Shown in pieces: positions 50,050 through 63,700 of a stretch of 64,000 bases of DNA (position 1 is the stretch's first letter; each line of letters opens with the position of its first letter). Under the pieces are notes generated by a model. That model did not search any database. It saw only the letters and a list, made by a program, of their open reading frames with translations, and had not been told where the DNA came from. The DNA lies in the NCBI GenBank assembly GCA_905147135.1, contig LR990050.1:10042001-10106000 (forward strand), in the 5' to 3' direction. The translations under genes and the position numbers were made by a program. Source of the DNA: Blastobasis lacticolella. Lineage: Eukaryota; Arthropoda; Insecta; Lepidoptera; Blastobasidae.

Positions 50050-50215
50050 TGTTTCCTTTGGACTCTGACATGACTATGAGAATCGTTCAAGAGGTCTCCT
50101 TAGAGGCGGGCAACGCATTGGTAACGCCCCTGGTGTTGCTGATGTCAGTAGGCGGCTGTGACCACTTTCCATCAGATGGCCCAAAGCAAGGCTGTTTGCA
50201 TGCTGTATTACATTT
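50050..50215 (-). repeat. second copy of the intron-3 dispersed repeat
   Basis: The reverse complement matches 24360-24522: GGCCATCTGATGGAAAGTGGTCAC, GACATCAGCAACACCAGGGG and CTTGAACGAT, through TCCAAAGGAAACACTG. The open frame 50010-50252 over it is not a gene. Confidence 0.8.
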
Positions 50216-50664
50216 AAAAAATAAGGTATATTGTGGTGTAGAGCTATCGTAAATTGATAACTATACTAAATAATACCCTATACACCCTTAAACCACAAAC
50301 AAAACAACGCCAGGTTTTAATTTAGGAAATTGATTGAGAGTCGGGTAATTTGTTCGTTATCTACCCTCGGAAACGGAGGTGAGTGCATCGAATAGGGTAG
50401 GGTTGTCGCTAGGGTGCGTTGGCAGGCACGATGCCGGGCGTGTTTATCGCTTGATAGCTGAGACTAGCGGCTATCCAACGGCCGCAGCCGCGTGGTCCCG
50501 TGATTTGCACATCACACTTTGCCAATACGAGTAAGCTGGATTACTGCGTGTCATGTTGAGCCCCAAAGGGTTGTGGCTTTGAGCGGTTTTGCAAACCTTA
50601 TTCGAATTTGGTACATGTCTGTTTCTCTTTTGCCGACTTTTGACCGCCGCATCATCTGTGAGAA

Positions 50665-50732
50665 CAAAGAGATTGGAAAGTTGGCTACCTTCACAGACTG
50701 GCAAGAAGGTAGCTAACTTTCCAATCTCTTTG
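50665..50732. repeat. long hairpin, 28-bp arms, 12-nt loop
   Basis: Left arm 50665-50692 starts caaagagattggaaagtt; right arm 50705-50732 is its reverse complement with one mismatch. Loop acagactggcaa. Size and shape fit a small-RNA precursor or a recent inverted duplication; no known miRNA recognised. Confidence 0.85.
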
Positions 50733-51851
50733 TGTGTGACTGAAATTGTAGTACCTATGCCTGGGTAGGAAAAGCTTATTCGCTCTAACCTTGAATGTGT
50801 CTGGGTGCTTCTTTTTATAGACATATATGTTGACAAATCTTTATTTGGTTCAAATACACATCAAAAAGAATTAAAAATTAAATTTACTAAAAAACGGTTG
50901 TAAGGAACTTTGGTTACAGCTAACTTGGTACAACCAAGGTTGTAAAGGTTGTAAAGACAAAAGAACAAGAAGCTAAAACCTTTAGTAGAACTAATTGTGC
51001 TATCAGTACTGGTTGGACAGCGGCCTACCTACGCCTTCTAATTAAACCTCCAATATGTGGTGTTGCGGAAATGACAGTGTGTATTGTAGCCAGACTAGAC
51101 ACAGAGGGTGCGCGAAATTAATGGTAAATAAACAGTGGCTTCTATTAGTGCGCGACACCACTGATTGCTATCGTCAAAGATGGATAGGGGTGGGTTCACC
51201 CCACAGTCGTGACACCCATACAGAGTGGTGGTATCCTATGCGACGAAATTGAAAGAAAACTTCATCGTTTTGTCTATATTACGATCACATTGATGCAATA
51301 TGTGCCAGAAAGATTTAATACGCACTGTATTGAAGTGGCGCTACGGTTTGTGTTTTAAGAGCACTTAGAGCAACAATTCCGCAACAAACGACGTGATATA
51401 TTTGGACCAATCTCCATTTAATATACAAAAATATAACAACGTATATCGCATGAGTGTAAGCCTGTAAAAATATGGATACTCCAACTGCCTAATAAAATAT
51501 ATACCTACCCTAATCTGATCTTGAAACAAACACAACGATCAAAACAATATTATCACAGAACAGAAGCTTCAAGGAGCTACTCGCTATCTGCTACAATACA
51601 CACGGCGTATGCCAGGGCTATCACTCATCAATTGCTAGCTGTCACCTTTGTCCGCTAAGTGGTCGAGAAAGGGTATCCTATATCCAGGACTAAATGTAAC
51701 ACTTACGTAACATACCTACATAAGCCCATGGAATTATTAAACAGAAGTAAATAATTTTATGAATGAAAAAAGCAGCAAATTTGAGCCATAAATGTTCATA
51801 GATACGCCTTTTTAGGTAAATCTTTTTAAAATAAATAAATGGAATTTGGCC

Positions 51852-52092
51852 GTGTGGTGTCCGGCAGAGTAGAATAGCACCAACCCCTTACACTCATGGG
51901 TGTCGTACAAGGCGACTAATGTTTTCGAGGCAAAAGATCAAGAGTCTCCGTAGTCTGGAAAATGGGCAGCAGCATTTTCCATTGTTATATTTAAACACTG
52001 CGATCTCCAACATGGCAATAACCTCCCCTTTTGTGGGACAGGCCCTAAGCCCTGCAGTGGACTGTTACGGGCTGTGATGATAATGATGATGA
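51852..52092 (+). mobile_element. RTE-like LINE 3'UTR
   Basis: From 'tgtggtgtccggcagagtagaatagcaccaac' through 'tgggtgtcgtacaaggcgactaa' and 'cctaagccctgcagtggactgttacgggctg' to a 'gatgataatgatgatga' tail, the typical end of RTE LINEs in Lepidoptera. No coding part remains. Confidence 0.8.
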
Positions 52093-55000
52093 AATGGTAT
52101 TTATTGATATGCGATTGCACTAGATTTTCGAATGCCTTGTTCTTTTTTTATCAATAAATGAGGCTAAAACAAAAACTTTTAGGTGTGAGCTGATGAACCC
52201 CAGGAAAACGAAGGAAATTATCAGAGATATCTACTTTACTAATGATTTATGTCACGTTCAAATAAGCGTTGTTTTGAAACGACAGATTAAATGGAAAACG
52301 TCATTCAAGAAGACAAGAATCTAACAACAAAAACAACAACAACAACTGTTTATACGAATCTCTAGTAGGCTTATGTTTAAACGAGTATCCGTCAATCACG
52401 TAAAAACTACTGCATAGATGAATGAAATTTTATTACAATGAATAAAAAATGGCAAAATTTAAATGTCGTAGATATAATGTCTCGGCACAAATGTACCTAT
52501 AGCAGTTAGAATAAATACTTACCAAATATTAAAGTTGATGATGATATTAATTTGATATTTTTGAATCTGAAACGAAAAAAGAAATGTTTAATTTAGTGAC
52601 TGAAGTGCTTGGCACAAATATCGTATTTATTTTTTCTATTTTATAAAACAAAAGGTATTGTAAATATTTAATAATAACATTTTCGAAAACATAATACAGA
52701 AGCAACTGGTAAAAACCTATATGGAGTCGAGAAAACTGAATGTTTAGCAAGTTGACCAAGGTCTGAAATTAGTCGTGTTACTATTTTCCGAGATGTTGTT
52801 TGTCATTATACCATATTTCTCGTAATAATACGAATTAAGAAGACCATTAAGTTTCATCAACTGTATACACAGACTGTTAACTTTACCCTGCCTTGGCTCC
52901 GCCGAGAAAAAAACAGAAAAAGTAACAGATACGAATTTAGCTCCTTGCATCAGTCGTTTTGTCATGTTATGTTTGACGCGTCGCGCTCTCGGCCCTCTAA
53001 TTGCTCCTGCTCGACCAATTGCGGCACAAGAGTTCACAAGACACGACTCCACGAGTCTCTGTTCCAAACACGGACTTCAATTAGGGAACTTTTCTTCATA
53101 GCGAACACGAACTTCGCAAGTAGTGTCGAGCTAGGGAAACAACCGTGTTTAATTATAGAATTTTCCGTAAAATATTACATTTAAATATTGTAACCTCATC
53201 GTGGGAAAGTTTTAATGAGACGGTTTCTCTTAAAGTGTACATTGCTGATGGAAGATTTTTTTTTTATTGTGGAGAAGCCGCACGTTGTGTGATTAAAGCT
53301 ACTGAAATAACCTTGGATCAACCCATGCACATCAGCAAGTTCGGCTGCTTGAGCGTCGCGTCGACTCTGTCGCACACGTGTAAGTAAATACGACTGACTC
53401 GTCGCCCACTAGTGCAGTTTTTTTTAATTCTGGCTCACAGCTAACGTGGCGTGGACGTCAGGCAGCGACACGAAAGACGTCGGCAGCGTAGTTAATTGTC
53501 CGGCCGTCGAACGGCGCAGTGTAGCGATGCAATTGGCGCAAATCTGTCGGCGGCGAACGCAAAAAGCGCCAATTCGCCGGGCGGTGTGTTGACGCTGCTC
53601 TAATTAAAGCCGCCTGCCGAGGAGCAAGGAAACCAGGCGACACGCAGTCCATTGTTTCAAAATTCACACAAAGAAGAGGCCCGAGAGGTCAGAAGAACCA
53701 CTAGGTGCCAATCGAGTAGTTCTCTTCCGGTGGTAAACCTCGGCCGTGACTCGTCATCACACTCCAAACCGAGGAGTACCTTTTGATTTGACGAACGTTG
53801 CCAACTGCCATACCCATTTAAATTGAAAGGTATGATCCACCGTAGACCGTGAAACAGCTTTCAACAACATTTTTAAAAGAGGATGAATCGACCATTCTTC
53901 CCGGGAGCCCGACATGGGTATGTGAGATTGTCCCTTATTGTAGTTGTATTCAAACCTCCCAACTATCAATTATAAAAATGTAGTAGGCATCAAAATATCT
54001 AATAAGGATATAGGAATATTGCTTACATAGAAAAAAACTATTGTTGCCGTTTTCCTTTAAATTAATTAAAACTACACGAATTTGTATCGAGTATTGCCGC
54101 ATCCAATGCCTTTCGCGACGCGCTGTCCCCGCCGGGTCGTAGTATCTCGTAATTGATACAGCTCCGTGCTACAATCAGCCCTGCAGCTTAGTCAAGGGAG
54201 AAGCCAATGATATCTACTAGTTTGGTAGGCACCTGTGTGTGTGTGTAGTGTTTGTTCGATTGTACTTTTTGTATCTACATACTTGACTTCTTTTTCGTTT
54301 ACTTTCCTATTTTGTTAGTGTTGAACTGTTCCAAAATATGTATTCCTAGTGAACCCACGCGCGACTTCGTTTGCGTATACCTAGTTTACCCTTACCTACC
54401 CTTTTTTCTTCTTATAAACCGTCCTCTTGTATCACAGTATTGTTGAAAACCGCATTAAAAACCGTTGCGTAGTTTAAAAGATCTAAGCGTACGTAGATAC
54501 ATACAGAAGGACAGATGGCGGGAAGCGACTTTGTTTTATACTATGTATATAGATGTAATACTTTGGTATGTTCTTTGTGTTAATCATATGAACTGGTAGT
54601 GTTGCATAAATCATCCTGTATAGCGCAATATCAAACGATAAGCAATACGCCAAGGATTATATTAGATCCTATTAAAGTAAAGATTATAAATCGTTGCCGA
54701 GACTACGCTGAAGGATAATTATAATAAGACAATCTATTTTTAAATATTTGCCTTCACTTAGTTGTTACAGTAAGGTACACGTGGTAGGGGTAAAGGCTGT
54801 GCGGAAATTAAATAGCCGCCTATATCCGTTCGTGTGAAGGCGACAGCCAGAAGCCAGCGGCAGAGACACTTCACGCGCACTCCGCACACTTTATACTGTG
54901 TCACTTCTCACCAGAAATATGTAAATAGGCATAGGAACATCCTTGTAATATTTTATACTATCGCGGTTATTATCACACATTTTAAAGGAACGGTTCCGTG

Positions 55001-57204
55001 ATCATAATGCATGCAACTGCGTCGGAATGGTACGCGGTAGGAAACCCGGAACATACATTTAAAATAGGAACACACACGTCGTAACATAGGATTCTCAGTC
55101 AAACCAGCCCATTTGGAATTCCCAAATGCCACAATTAATGGTAATCCGTGCAGGAATATTTAGTAGTCCACTTTAAGTCTGAGTGAAACGAAGAAAAAAA
55201 ATTACATCACTATCTATGCTTCACCTACAGGTTAATGAAGCGCTATCAGTATATTCATTAATGTGGATGTCGATGCATTATTTATTTTTGTATTGTAGGC
55301 ATATTTTTTTCGTAAGCCTTTTCGGTGTGTTTTAATAATGTTGGCGCGTGATGGCGGTGTGTATCTTATCTCGCTATTGTGACTCCCAGCCGCTGCATCG
55401 TAAAGATAGTAACCGTGCCGCACACGACAAATATTAACCGCGACATGTTTTTACCAATGATCGCTCTCAATTTGTCTTGATACCAACCAAACTCATAGAC
55501 GGTAAACATTACTAACTGGACACGACAATCTATCTAACGCGATTTAATTAATTGAGCAAAATAAGACGATACGCCGCCAGTCAGGAATAAACGTGATAGA
55601 TAACCCACGCGCAGTTCGATAACACTGCGAGTTGCCGTTTATAAACACTTGGCCATTTATATTAAAAACGTGTCCGACGGCGCCGACGACCAGCAAATTG
55701 GTCGGCAACTAAGGGTACCTAAGGATGGTATAAATTTTTGAGGAGAGCCTGGTTGTTAGTGATGTCGAGCCAATTAGAAGTGTTAGAGGGCGGTGTCGGG
55801 CGGCGGGCGGCAGCATCCAATTAAACTCGGCCGCCGCCTGCGCCGCCGCCTCGACGACTCGCCGCCGTACCACAGCCACCTCCTAATTGCGTAAGCCACT
55901 TCTAAACAAACCCCACTTTTTGCACCGTCGCTAACAATGGAATCATGTCAGCCACCACAAGAACGCCCCCTTCATACTGTGTAACTATTGAGTTGTTAAT
56001 TAAATTCGCGCAACACAGCCGCGGCCCGCACCGCCGCCGTGGGCCCTACGCCGCGGCGATAGAGCCGGCTTCCGCTCGCCCCGGCGCCGGCGAGCCGTAC
56101 CGATGTTGGCTCTTGTTTAATTACAACAATAGTGGCCCCTAATGAGAGTTTTGCGCTAATAAGCGCTGCAGAATGTAATCAACATGCCTCGTCGCTCTAA
56201 TGAGCCGAGTTCCTGGCAAAAACAACCGCCGTCGACATTTTGCCGCAGATTAATTAGGCGTCCTACTCATACGGTCTTAGTGTGGCCGGAAACTCCTTTA
56301 CGACTTAAAGCGCTTCGCAGAAAGTGTGGTCTCAAATCAACTTTTAATTAACATATAATGAGTCGGATACTCGACGAGAGTGTATCAATCACGGGTACAC
56401 CGCTACGGCAGACACGGTCCAATCTGGCGACATTAAAAGAGCACAATTTTCCTATAAATATATTTTATTGGCAACAAAGTACACAGCCCGTAAACGTCGT
56501 TAACTTAAATAAGTACGTTTGATTACGTCGTAGCCAGCTACCCCATTAAAACTTAACGAGGGGCAACCCCGGGGAAAATAACTAACCCAATTTCCCTTTG
56601 CCGGGAAATCATTAAAAGTCTTAAAAGGGTCTTTTCATATATTTTTTACCCCGGAGCGTACGTGCAAATAAACACATTTTTACATACTCGAACAAACAAT
56701 TCCCCTAACGAGGCGGCGGGTAACGAGCTGGCGGGCGGCGGACGCGGCCGGCGCGGGCAGCGGTGACCGGCGGGCCGCGCGGGCGCCCGCGACGCCGGCG
56801 CAGCGTACAGCCGCCCGCGGTGCCGCCGCCGCCGCTAATTGGAAGGATACGCCCGGAAATGTGTCTCGTTACACACGGCTCTACCTGGCCCGACCATCTA
56901 ACGACGCCGCTGATTTATAGCGCGCAATACATTCAAATTGACAGCCAAAACCCTACCAGCGCCGAATAGCATCCCCGCTCCGCAAGGCTAAACTACATCG
57001 GCTCTGATCATCTGCGCGCATTTAAATGTGGATCTACGTACGTACTTGTATAATACGATGTTGGGTAATACTGAAACCGAAAGCGTACCCAAACAAAACA
57101 AGTACATTTAGTACATTGTGTTTAATTATAATGCTACAAGCATAACTTATTCTACTAATATTTCCATTACCTTACAATCAAACTTTGGACGGATGCGTGA
57201 ATGT

Positions 57205-57364
57205 TGTTTGGTACTCCTTAACTCAAAACCTACTAAACGGATTTTAACCAAACTTTGCATTGTTCGACTATAATTTTTCCCGAAAGTAGATTCTATGGGC
57301 TCACGACATAGGTAACCTATTTATAATCGAATTTCCCGCGAGCATAGCTGCGTGCGAAAGCTAG
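57205..57364 (+). mobile_element. Helitron-like 3'-end remnant
   Basis: Contains 'aaaacctactaaacggattttaaccaaactttg' and ends 'cccgcgagcatagctgcgtgcgaaagctagt': a GC hairpin-like stretch followed by CTAG-T, as at Helitron 3' ends. Classification tentative. Confidence 0.4.
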
Positions 57365-58620
57365 TCTATCTATAAATAAATAAAAGATTAGCCAATTAGC
57401 GTTCGCGTTGTAGGCAATGAATGGCCGCGTTGTGTCGTATTAGCGTCGGGCACAATCGGATCCGCGACTCGTCGGCAATTACCGACGGCTACAAAACACG
57501 GCGAATTCCGCGTAATTGCTGAGAATATTACGGCACTGAACTTAATTGTTTTCGACTTAATTAATTAAGCTTTTGTTTGAAACTAACAGCAAAGTGTAGA
57601 GTTGGCAATTCTAAATTGGATCTTGTAATTACCTTACCCTCCCTTTCGGTGAAACTGTCTACTTTCAATTATGGGCGAAGCTTTGTTAATGAAATCAATT
57701 ATAATTGGGACACTGTGTGAGGCCCGTTCGCATTGCCATAATCAATTACTAGATTACAATGCGGTAATTAATTTGTGCTCGTTATATTAATTATAGTTGG
57801 TGTTGTTCTGGGGATGGTAGTTTTGAGAGGTTGGCTGGGTCGTGCGTGTGCGCGGGCGGGTGAGGGCGGGCGCGCGGCGCGGCGCGGGGGCGGATAATGT
57901 TGTGAAGTGGTTGCAGCGTGTTCGCGGGCTCTCCAGCCATTACCACCGCCTCTAATGAGCACCCACGATAATGAAACGAGCGTAATAGACGCCTATTTGT
58001 TAAAAGAAACCCTTTTATCTGTAATAGCAACAATTGCGAATTTACTTATTTTAATGGTTATCGAACGAGCTCGTCGCTTACGTATCGAGTGCTGAATCTT
58101 CGTATAGAAGAGTTCAACGGGTGCCTTTTTGTAGCAAGTAGCTATTCCCACAATAAATTACGGTATAGTATTAAAATTTAAACTGTCCGATCTTCTAGCC
58201 TCAGTTTGCATAACTGCACTCGAGTATACGAGGCTATGTAGCGTGGTGTGTCGTTACAAGGGCCCTCCAAAGCCGACTGTAGTTTAATTAAGACACAATA
58301 ATTAAAACGCGGCGAGGCGCGCGACCCGTCGCATTATGCAGCCTCATGGCGACGCATCGCACCTGACTAATCCAAGGCTCATGGTTATCCAACGCCACGG
58401 ACACTCCATCTTTCACTAGGTAACAGGAGAATGGGGAGAAAAGGAGATATACCTAGATATACACACATAGGTATACCTATTTTAAATGTTTTTAATTCTT
58501 TTGTGATGCGTCGTATGCGCCACCACGTGGGTGGGCATTTAGCTCGTCAGCTTTGTAGTTTTAAGGAAAAAATAATTAGTTTGATTTAGTTTTTAGTGTA
58601 GTTTATCTCATCATTTATGA

Positions 58621-58780
58621 ACAGCTGCACGGCTAGCACTAGTGCGCTCTCCCGCGCGATAAGCGAGAAAGGCGCGACATAGATACTGCTATCTCTTTCA
58701 TCTTAGTTTTAAGAGATGGAAACAAACGCTATCTCGCGGCGCGAGATGTATCGCGGGCGCACTTGTACTAGCTGTGCGTT
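58621..58780 (+). mobile_element. MITE, family B
   Basis: Left 'gcacggctagcactagtgcgctc' and right reverse complement 'GCACAGCTAGTACAAGTGCGC' form inverted ends. The interior 'actgctatctctttcatcttagt' is shared with 14575-14695. Confidence 0.62.
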
Positions 58781-60570
58781 AGGTATACACTGTTTGAGTG
58801 CTTAGTGCAACACGGCCTGCCTCCGGTTCGCCAGTGGCCCTTGTTGGACTGTTTCTGTTGATATTCGTAAGTTATACCAACGCTTATTGTCATAGTGCAG
58901 GGGTTAACACCGTCCAAATACCCAATATATTCTGAAAGCCCAGATTGCCTCATAGTTTATAAGCAAAGTTACAAAATAAGAAACTGCCTGCCACTTGCAC
59001 AGCTCTAAAATTTCAATTTTACCGCTCGCAATAAATACGGCTAGTGATAATTCCGCTGTACGTATCCGTGGCTCAACGCTAGTGCCAAGACTAACGGCAG
59101 TTTGGCGAGGCGCTGCGACAACTTCTTAATTAAGCAATTATCCGCAGCTATCATCCTGTTATTGCTAACGACGTTACGCCGAACCATTTCTAAAGAAAAC
59201 GATAAATATGAGCTTATTATTTTCATTGCTGTTAAGTGGATAAATATTGTTGAGGAAATGCCTGGTGGGGTCATTCTCATGTGTGCTCGATGGTATTTAA
59301 TATTCTGTTTTTTTTTATACTTATATTGACGCCAATGTTACTCTTGGACTCTATTTGAGATATTAAAGTTATACGTAATAGTTACTTTTTTTAATATACC
59401 TTTATATTAGAGTAGACAGGCATTTACATATTCTCAAACGCTATTTACTTAACAGATATTCAACTTTATAACCCCCATTTGCAGTCGCAGAAACAAACTT
59501 TAAAGTTAATACCCCATTAAATCTCACGCTGTCACGTTTCGTGTTTATGACAAAGAAAAAGACAGCGACATGTTTAATGGAGGATTCAATTTAATTACCG
59601 TTTCTGCAACCGGGATATAGGTACCTAAATCAACAATCTCGCAAACACTGTCAAAAAAGAAATACGTCACATAGTTATAATACAGTATGATTTCAATCAG
59701 AGCGAATTGCTAGAAAGAGAGTACGGGGAAAAGTTTCCGCTGAATTGTAGTAATTAAACAATTAACCACAGATCAGTGTCCAGAGCCCCCGTCTCCCCCT
59801 TTGCCCCTCGGCAACTGTCTACCGGTAAGTCAATGATTCGCGCCAAACTCACTCTCCTCTCCTACTATAGAACTCCTATACGACACAAATGTTTTTCTTA
59901 CGTTGCAAGAGTTGATGTTATAGGAAAACCTGCGAACAATAATATCGTAAAGAACAAAATATTTACTATCTCATAGCAAATTGTGTCAGATACCTAATGC
60001 CAATTAGTTAGTTTAGTAGTGACGTATTTTAACGGTTGATGATTATGTAGATAATGTTGTTATTGTTTCTTATTTAATGTGTTTCATTAGCAAAGTAAAC
60101 AAACAGTATAACACCCAAACAGGTTTAAGGAAAAAATAAGAAAAATAAAATTCTAACTAACTAAAACAATGAATGCACACCGTATATTTTTAATTAGCGT
60201 TTGTATCTAATAAAAATGTATTGCAAAACACAATTACGACGTGAATAATTTACGAAATTACCTACGAAATTAATGGTTTTGGTCAGGTACTCATAAATCT
60301 CATATTAACCCGAATGACGAGCAGGATCGCTATCGCCGCCAGAAGTAGGCATAAACAAATTAAAAGATAAGCAACCGTGAAGCAATTAATATTCCACCAC
60401 TAGGCTCTCCAAATTGGAAGTTATTAAACATATCAAGGAAACTTGTAGATAAACAGTGGCCCAATTTATTGTATATTACTAAATAATAAAATTAAATACT
60501 TCAAAGGTTTATTTCTTATAAGTAAACTTAGCCGCAAAATAAATAGAAGAAGCAATTTGTAAAATCTTAC

Positions 60571-60671
60571 CTCAATAATAACAAGCCAGTTGACACCGAA
60601 CCACAAAAAAAACAAATCAGTCCAACTCCAATAACACGTCTTTGATCCACAAGGAGCAGAATCCAGTCACT
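60571..60671 (-). promoter_or_regulatory. candidate distal promoter and noncoding first exon of Bx
   Basis: On the minus strand, CATTCAGTGACT (A at 60671) matches the arthropod initiator TCAGT. AGACGTG follows at +31, a downstream-promoter-element-like sequence three bases later than the canonical +28. The following 101 nt contain no ATG and end in TTGAG|GTAAGA (donor 60570-60565), a near-consensus 5' splice site. A GC-rich segment lies just upstream (60735-60980). This fits a first 5'UTR exon spliced to the acceptor at 31903, but the link is inferred. TSS and splicing are unverified, and other promoters may lie in intron 1. Confidence 0.45.
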
Positions 60672-60734
60672 GAATGGGAGCACTTTTGTAAATCAAAGTT
60701 TTCTTTTTCTATGCAAAAATCGTCACTTTCGGCG

Positions 60735-63700
60735 ATGTGGTCCGCGGCGCGGGTTCAGCTCTGGGGGGGAACAGTGTCCGATTAGTTTCGCGGTGACCAA
60801 TTAAAACGGTTCATTATAGTTTTAATTAGCAGCGAGACGCGAGACGCGCGGTCGGCGAGCTCGAGTAAAGTTTGCGGCAGGGAGCGATACGCGACACGAG
60901 CGCTCTCGGCGACGGCTGGCGCGGAATGACCCTCGGGCACCCGGCACCCGGCGCGGCGCCGCGCCGCCCCGCGACACTCTGATGTAATGACGGGGTCGGA
61001 ACACTTTAATACTCTAATTGAAAAAGTATACTCTGACAACAGCTTTTAAGTGTTATTAAGTGTTTGAAGGAAATCCAGAAGTTTAGGCCCGGGGTTAAGT
61101 GAGCCACTTACCGGGGTGACTCATAACGATTATGAAATCTTACGTCGGCGGCGCGAAGCGCTTAAATGATACGTTATACTTTTAAGGGTTAAAGTTTTTC
61201 GAATTATCCAAAATTTTAACGGAATAACAATAGCTATTATGTGAATTTATACTAAAAATCAAATAATTTAATATTTCAATGAATAGTATGATATTTCTGT
61301 TAATTTAATAGAGGAAAACTATCGGCAACGATATCACGTCCGGAAAAGCTACATAGGTAAGAAATATTGCGAGCACTACCCCGCTAGTGGATCTTGGCCT
61401 AAATTCAATTCCACCCCTTTGCCCCGCGCTACGAAACCAATCTTCTTTACATTCCCTCGCCGACAAATTTATACTCCTCCATACGTCCTCCCTAATAGGA
61501 AGCGGCCGGTGAGGTGCTCCGCGTAAATTATTAAGCAGCGGTGGCCCGCGAAGAAACGCAAGTGTCCGGCCGCGTGCAGCGTCGCCGAGAATTTAATTTC
61601 CAGCCGCCCGCCCCGCCGCCATTGTCCGCCAGTATTTCATTACGGCCGGAGCTTTTCTATTAATAAATCACTCTTCGCCTGTGCCGTTTAATTACACCCC
61701 GGATCGGGGCGACGTCTGATTACACTTTCATCGAACATCTAATTAGGAGTGCAGGCGGCGCGTGCGCAGCTCCTGCGAGCCTGCGCGGCCCGCTGCACCC
61801 GACTTCCAAATGAACCAACTTTGATTAAAGCCCACCGCGGCCACCGATAGTGCCAAGCTTGTTAAACAATTTTAACTTAGGCGATTGATATTAAATTTCT
61901 AGCGCCTTTGTAATAGGAGAGGATTAACTTTTCTCTACTATCTATGTAAAGTTTTAAAAAGCTTGTTGTGCCTTCTGATCGCAAGAGAAGGTCTCCCTCC
62001 TCATACAGTAGTTGAAATCCGTTCTCTGTTCTCCCTAGCCTTTGTGGTTGCACCATGTCGTTTTACTATGTTAAATGGTAGTGAAAAATATTGCAATTCA
62101 ATTTTTAAGTAACTACAGCGTAGTATCTACGCTCTGTAAACTCGAGAAAATTCATATACATACTAAGAAAATACACTGCGAATTGCTATTTTGAAATATT
62201 TCGGACCAATACCGTCATAATTTGATGAATTTTTAACTAACTATATAGTGTCAATTAAACGCGTGGTGAAATATGGTCCGGGCGAGCACGTGGCTGCGGC
62301 GAGCGGTCCGTGCCCGTAGTCCGTAGTGGCTCAAGACCTTTTTTAATTTCCTGGCCGGGCCGGCGCGGGCGGGCAGCGCGGGCAGCCCGCCCGTTTAACT
62401 TATTGCCACGGTTAACGAGAATACGCCGTTGTGTGCCGGCGAAATTGAAGGATTTACTCCGCGTCCCTCCTTTATTAAACGTATTGCACACTGGGGCAGG
62501 CCGTGTGTGCGTGCCGCCTCCACTCTACCCGTACACACAGTATGCCGAAATTACATTTCACATGAGTCGTAATAACAAGGGCGGGCGTAAATCACGAGCA
62601 TTATTAGTTTCTCTCGGTACTCCTGCCATTTGTCAATTTATATTGACAGAGAAGGTGCCGCCGGCGGCGGGGAATTCTGGCACTGCGATGCTGGGAGGTT
62701 ATTGAAAAAATACTTGTTGAAATATCCAACCTATACTTACTAAGTTTTCAGAAATATCTCGTTAGAGTCTGGAATGCGGTGCTGTGGCGGCACGAAGCGG
62801 CCGGCGCGGGGCGGCGCGGGCGCAGTCCACGCGGCAATATCGCCGGACTTCCTGTAAGCTAAGCGTATCGCCTCAAAGTTTCGCAATATACGCGCACCGA
62901 GCCGAGCGCGTCCTTTATTAAAAACTATTCTCACATTTTTAATTAAAACTTGTGTTCCCCCACTAAAACTTTATTTAAGCAATAAAGGCGGCGCAATTAG
63001 CGGCGCTGTCCCCGCCGGCGACTTCACCTACTTTCCTCTGCTTTAATGAGTGTTTTTTAATAAAGCCCGAGACTGCTGCAAGTTTATTAATTTAGTTTAA
63101 CTCGTGTCAAGGCGCGGCGCCGCCCGCCCTGCGCCGCCCTGCACCCTCCTACTTTTTTATTTCACCCACACACTGATATTAAAGAAACTTACATTGCAAA
63201 ACATTAATTACACTTTTACCTTGTCACTTGTTCTTTACGTAACTCGCTTCGAGCAAAATAGCACTCTCGTGCCACACCGAGAGGCGAGCGAGGCAGACGT
63301 TGAATTATAAAATGTTCGCTGAAAGTCTGGATGTTTTCTGAAACGTACATTACGATTCCAAAGTAACAATCGTTGTCGAGCAGCGAACTAAAAGCCTGGA
63401 TGACGCGGAGGGGCCGGCCGGTGCATCCCCGCGCCCCGCAAGTGTTCCGGCCATAATTACATTCCCGTGTCTAACAAATGGAGAATCGGTGTTGATTTGT
63501 GTTTAGCCACGTCCGTGATCCGCGCCGCAGCGCCCTCTGGGAGCGGCCCGTGGCCAACTATTGGCAGATGGATACACGCGCCAGTCAACGTCTTCCGGTT
63601 TGAACCACTTAATTGGAATACGTAAATACATAACGCTATTAATATCGTGGTGCGACAATAACACCGCTATTTAAAATTTATTATTGAGCGTTTGCCACGG

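Larger units (their letters stand above)
31903..60570. other. putative Bx intron 1 and regulatory landscape
   Basis: About 28.7 kb without a recognisable protein or RNA gene. Composition alternates between AT-rich blocks full of homeodomain-type TAATTA cores and GC islands (for example 33360-33410, 34860-34940, 35720-35770, 36380-36640, 41370-41410, 42720-42805, 45390-45520, 55790-55870, 56700-56850, 57840-57900). Recognisable repeats are few and listed separately. Whether all of this is intron depends on the candidate exon at 60571-60671. Confidence 0.45.

Noticed and set aside
50471..50836. 121-codon minus-strand open frame
   Set aside because: It runs through the hairpin at 50665-50732 and has no recognisable domain or codon signal; not supported as a gene.
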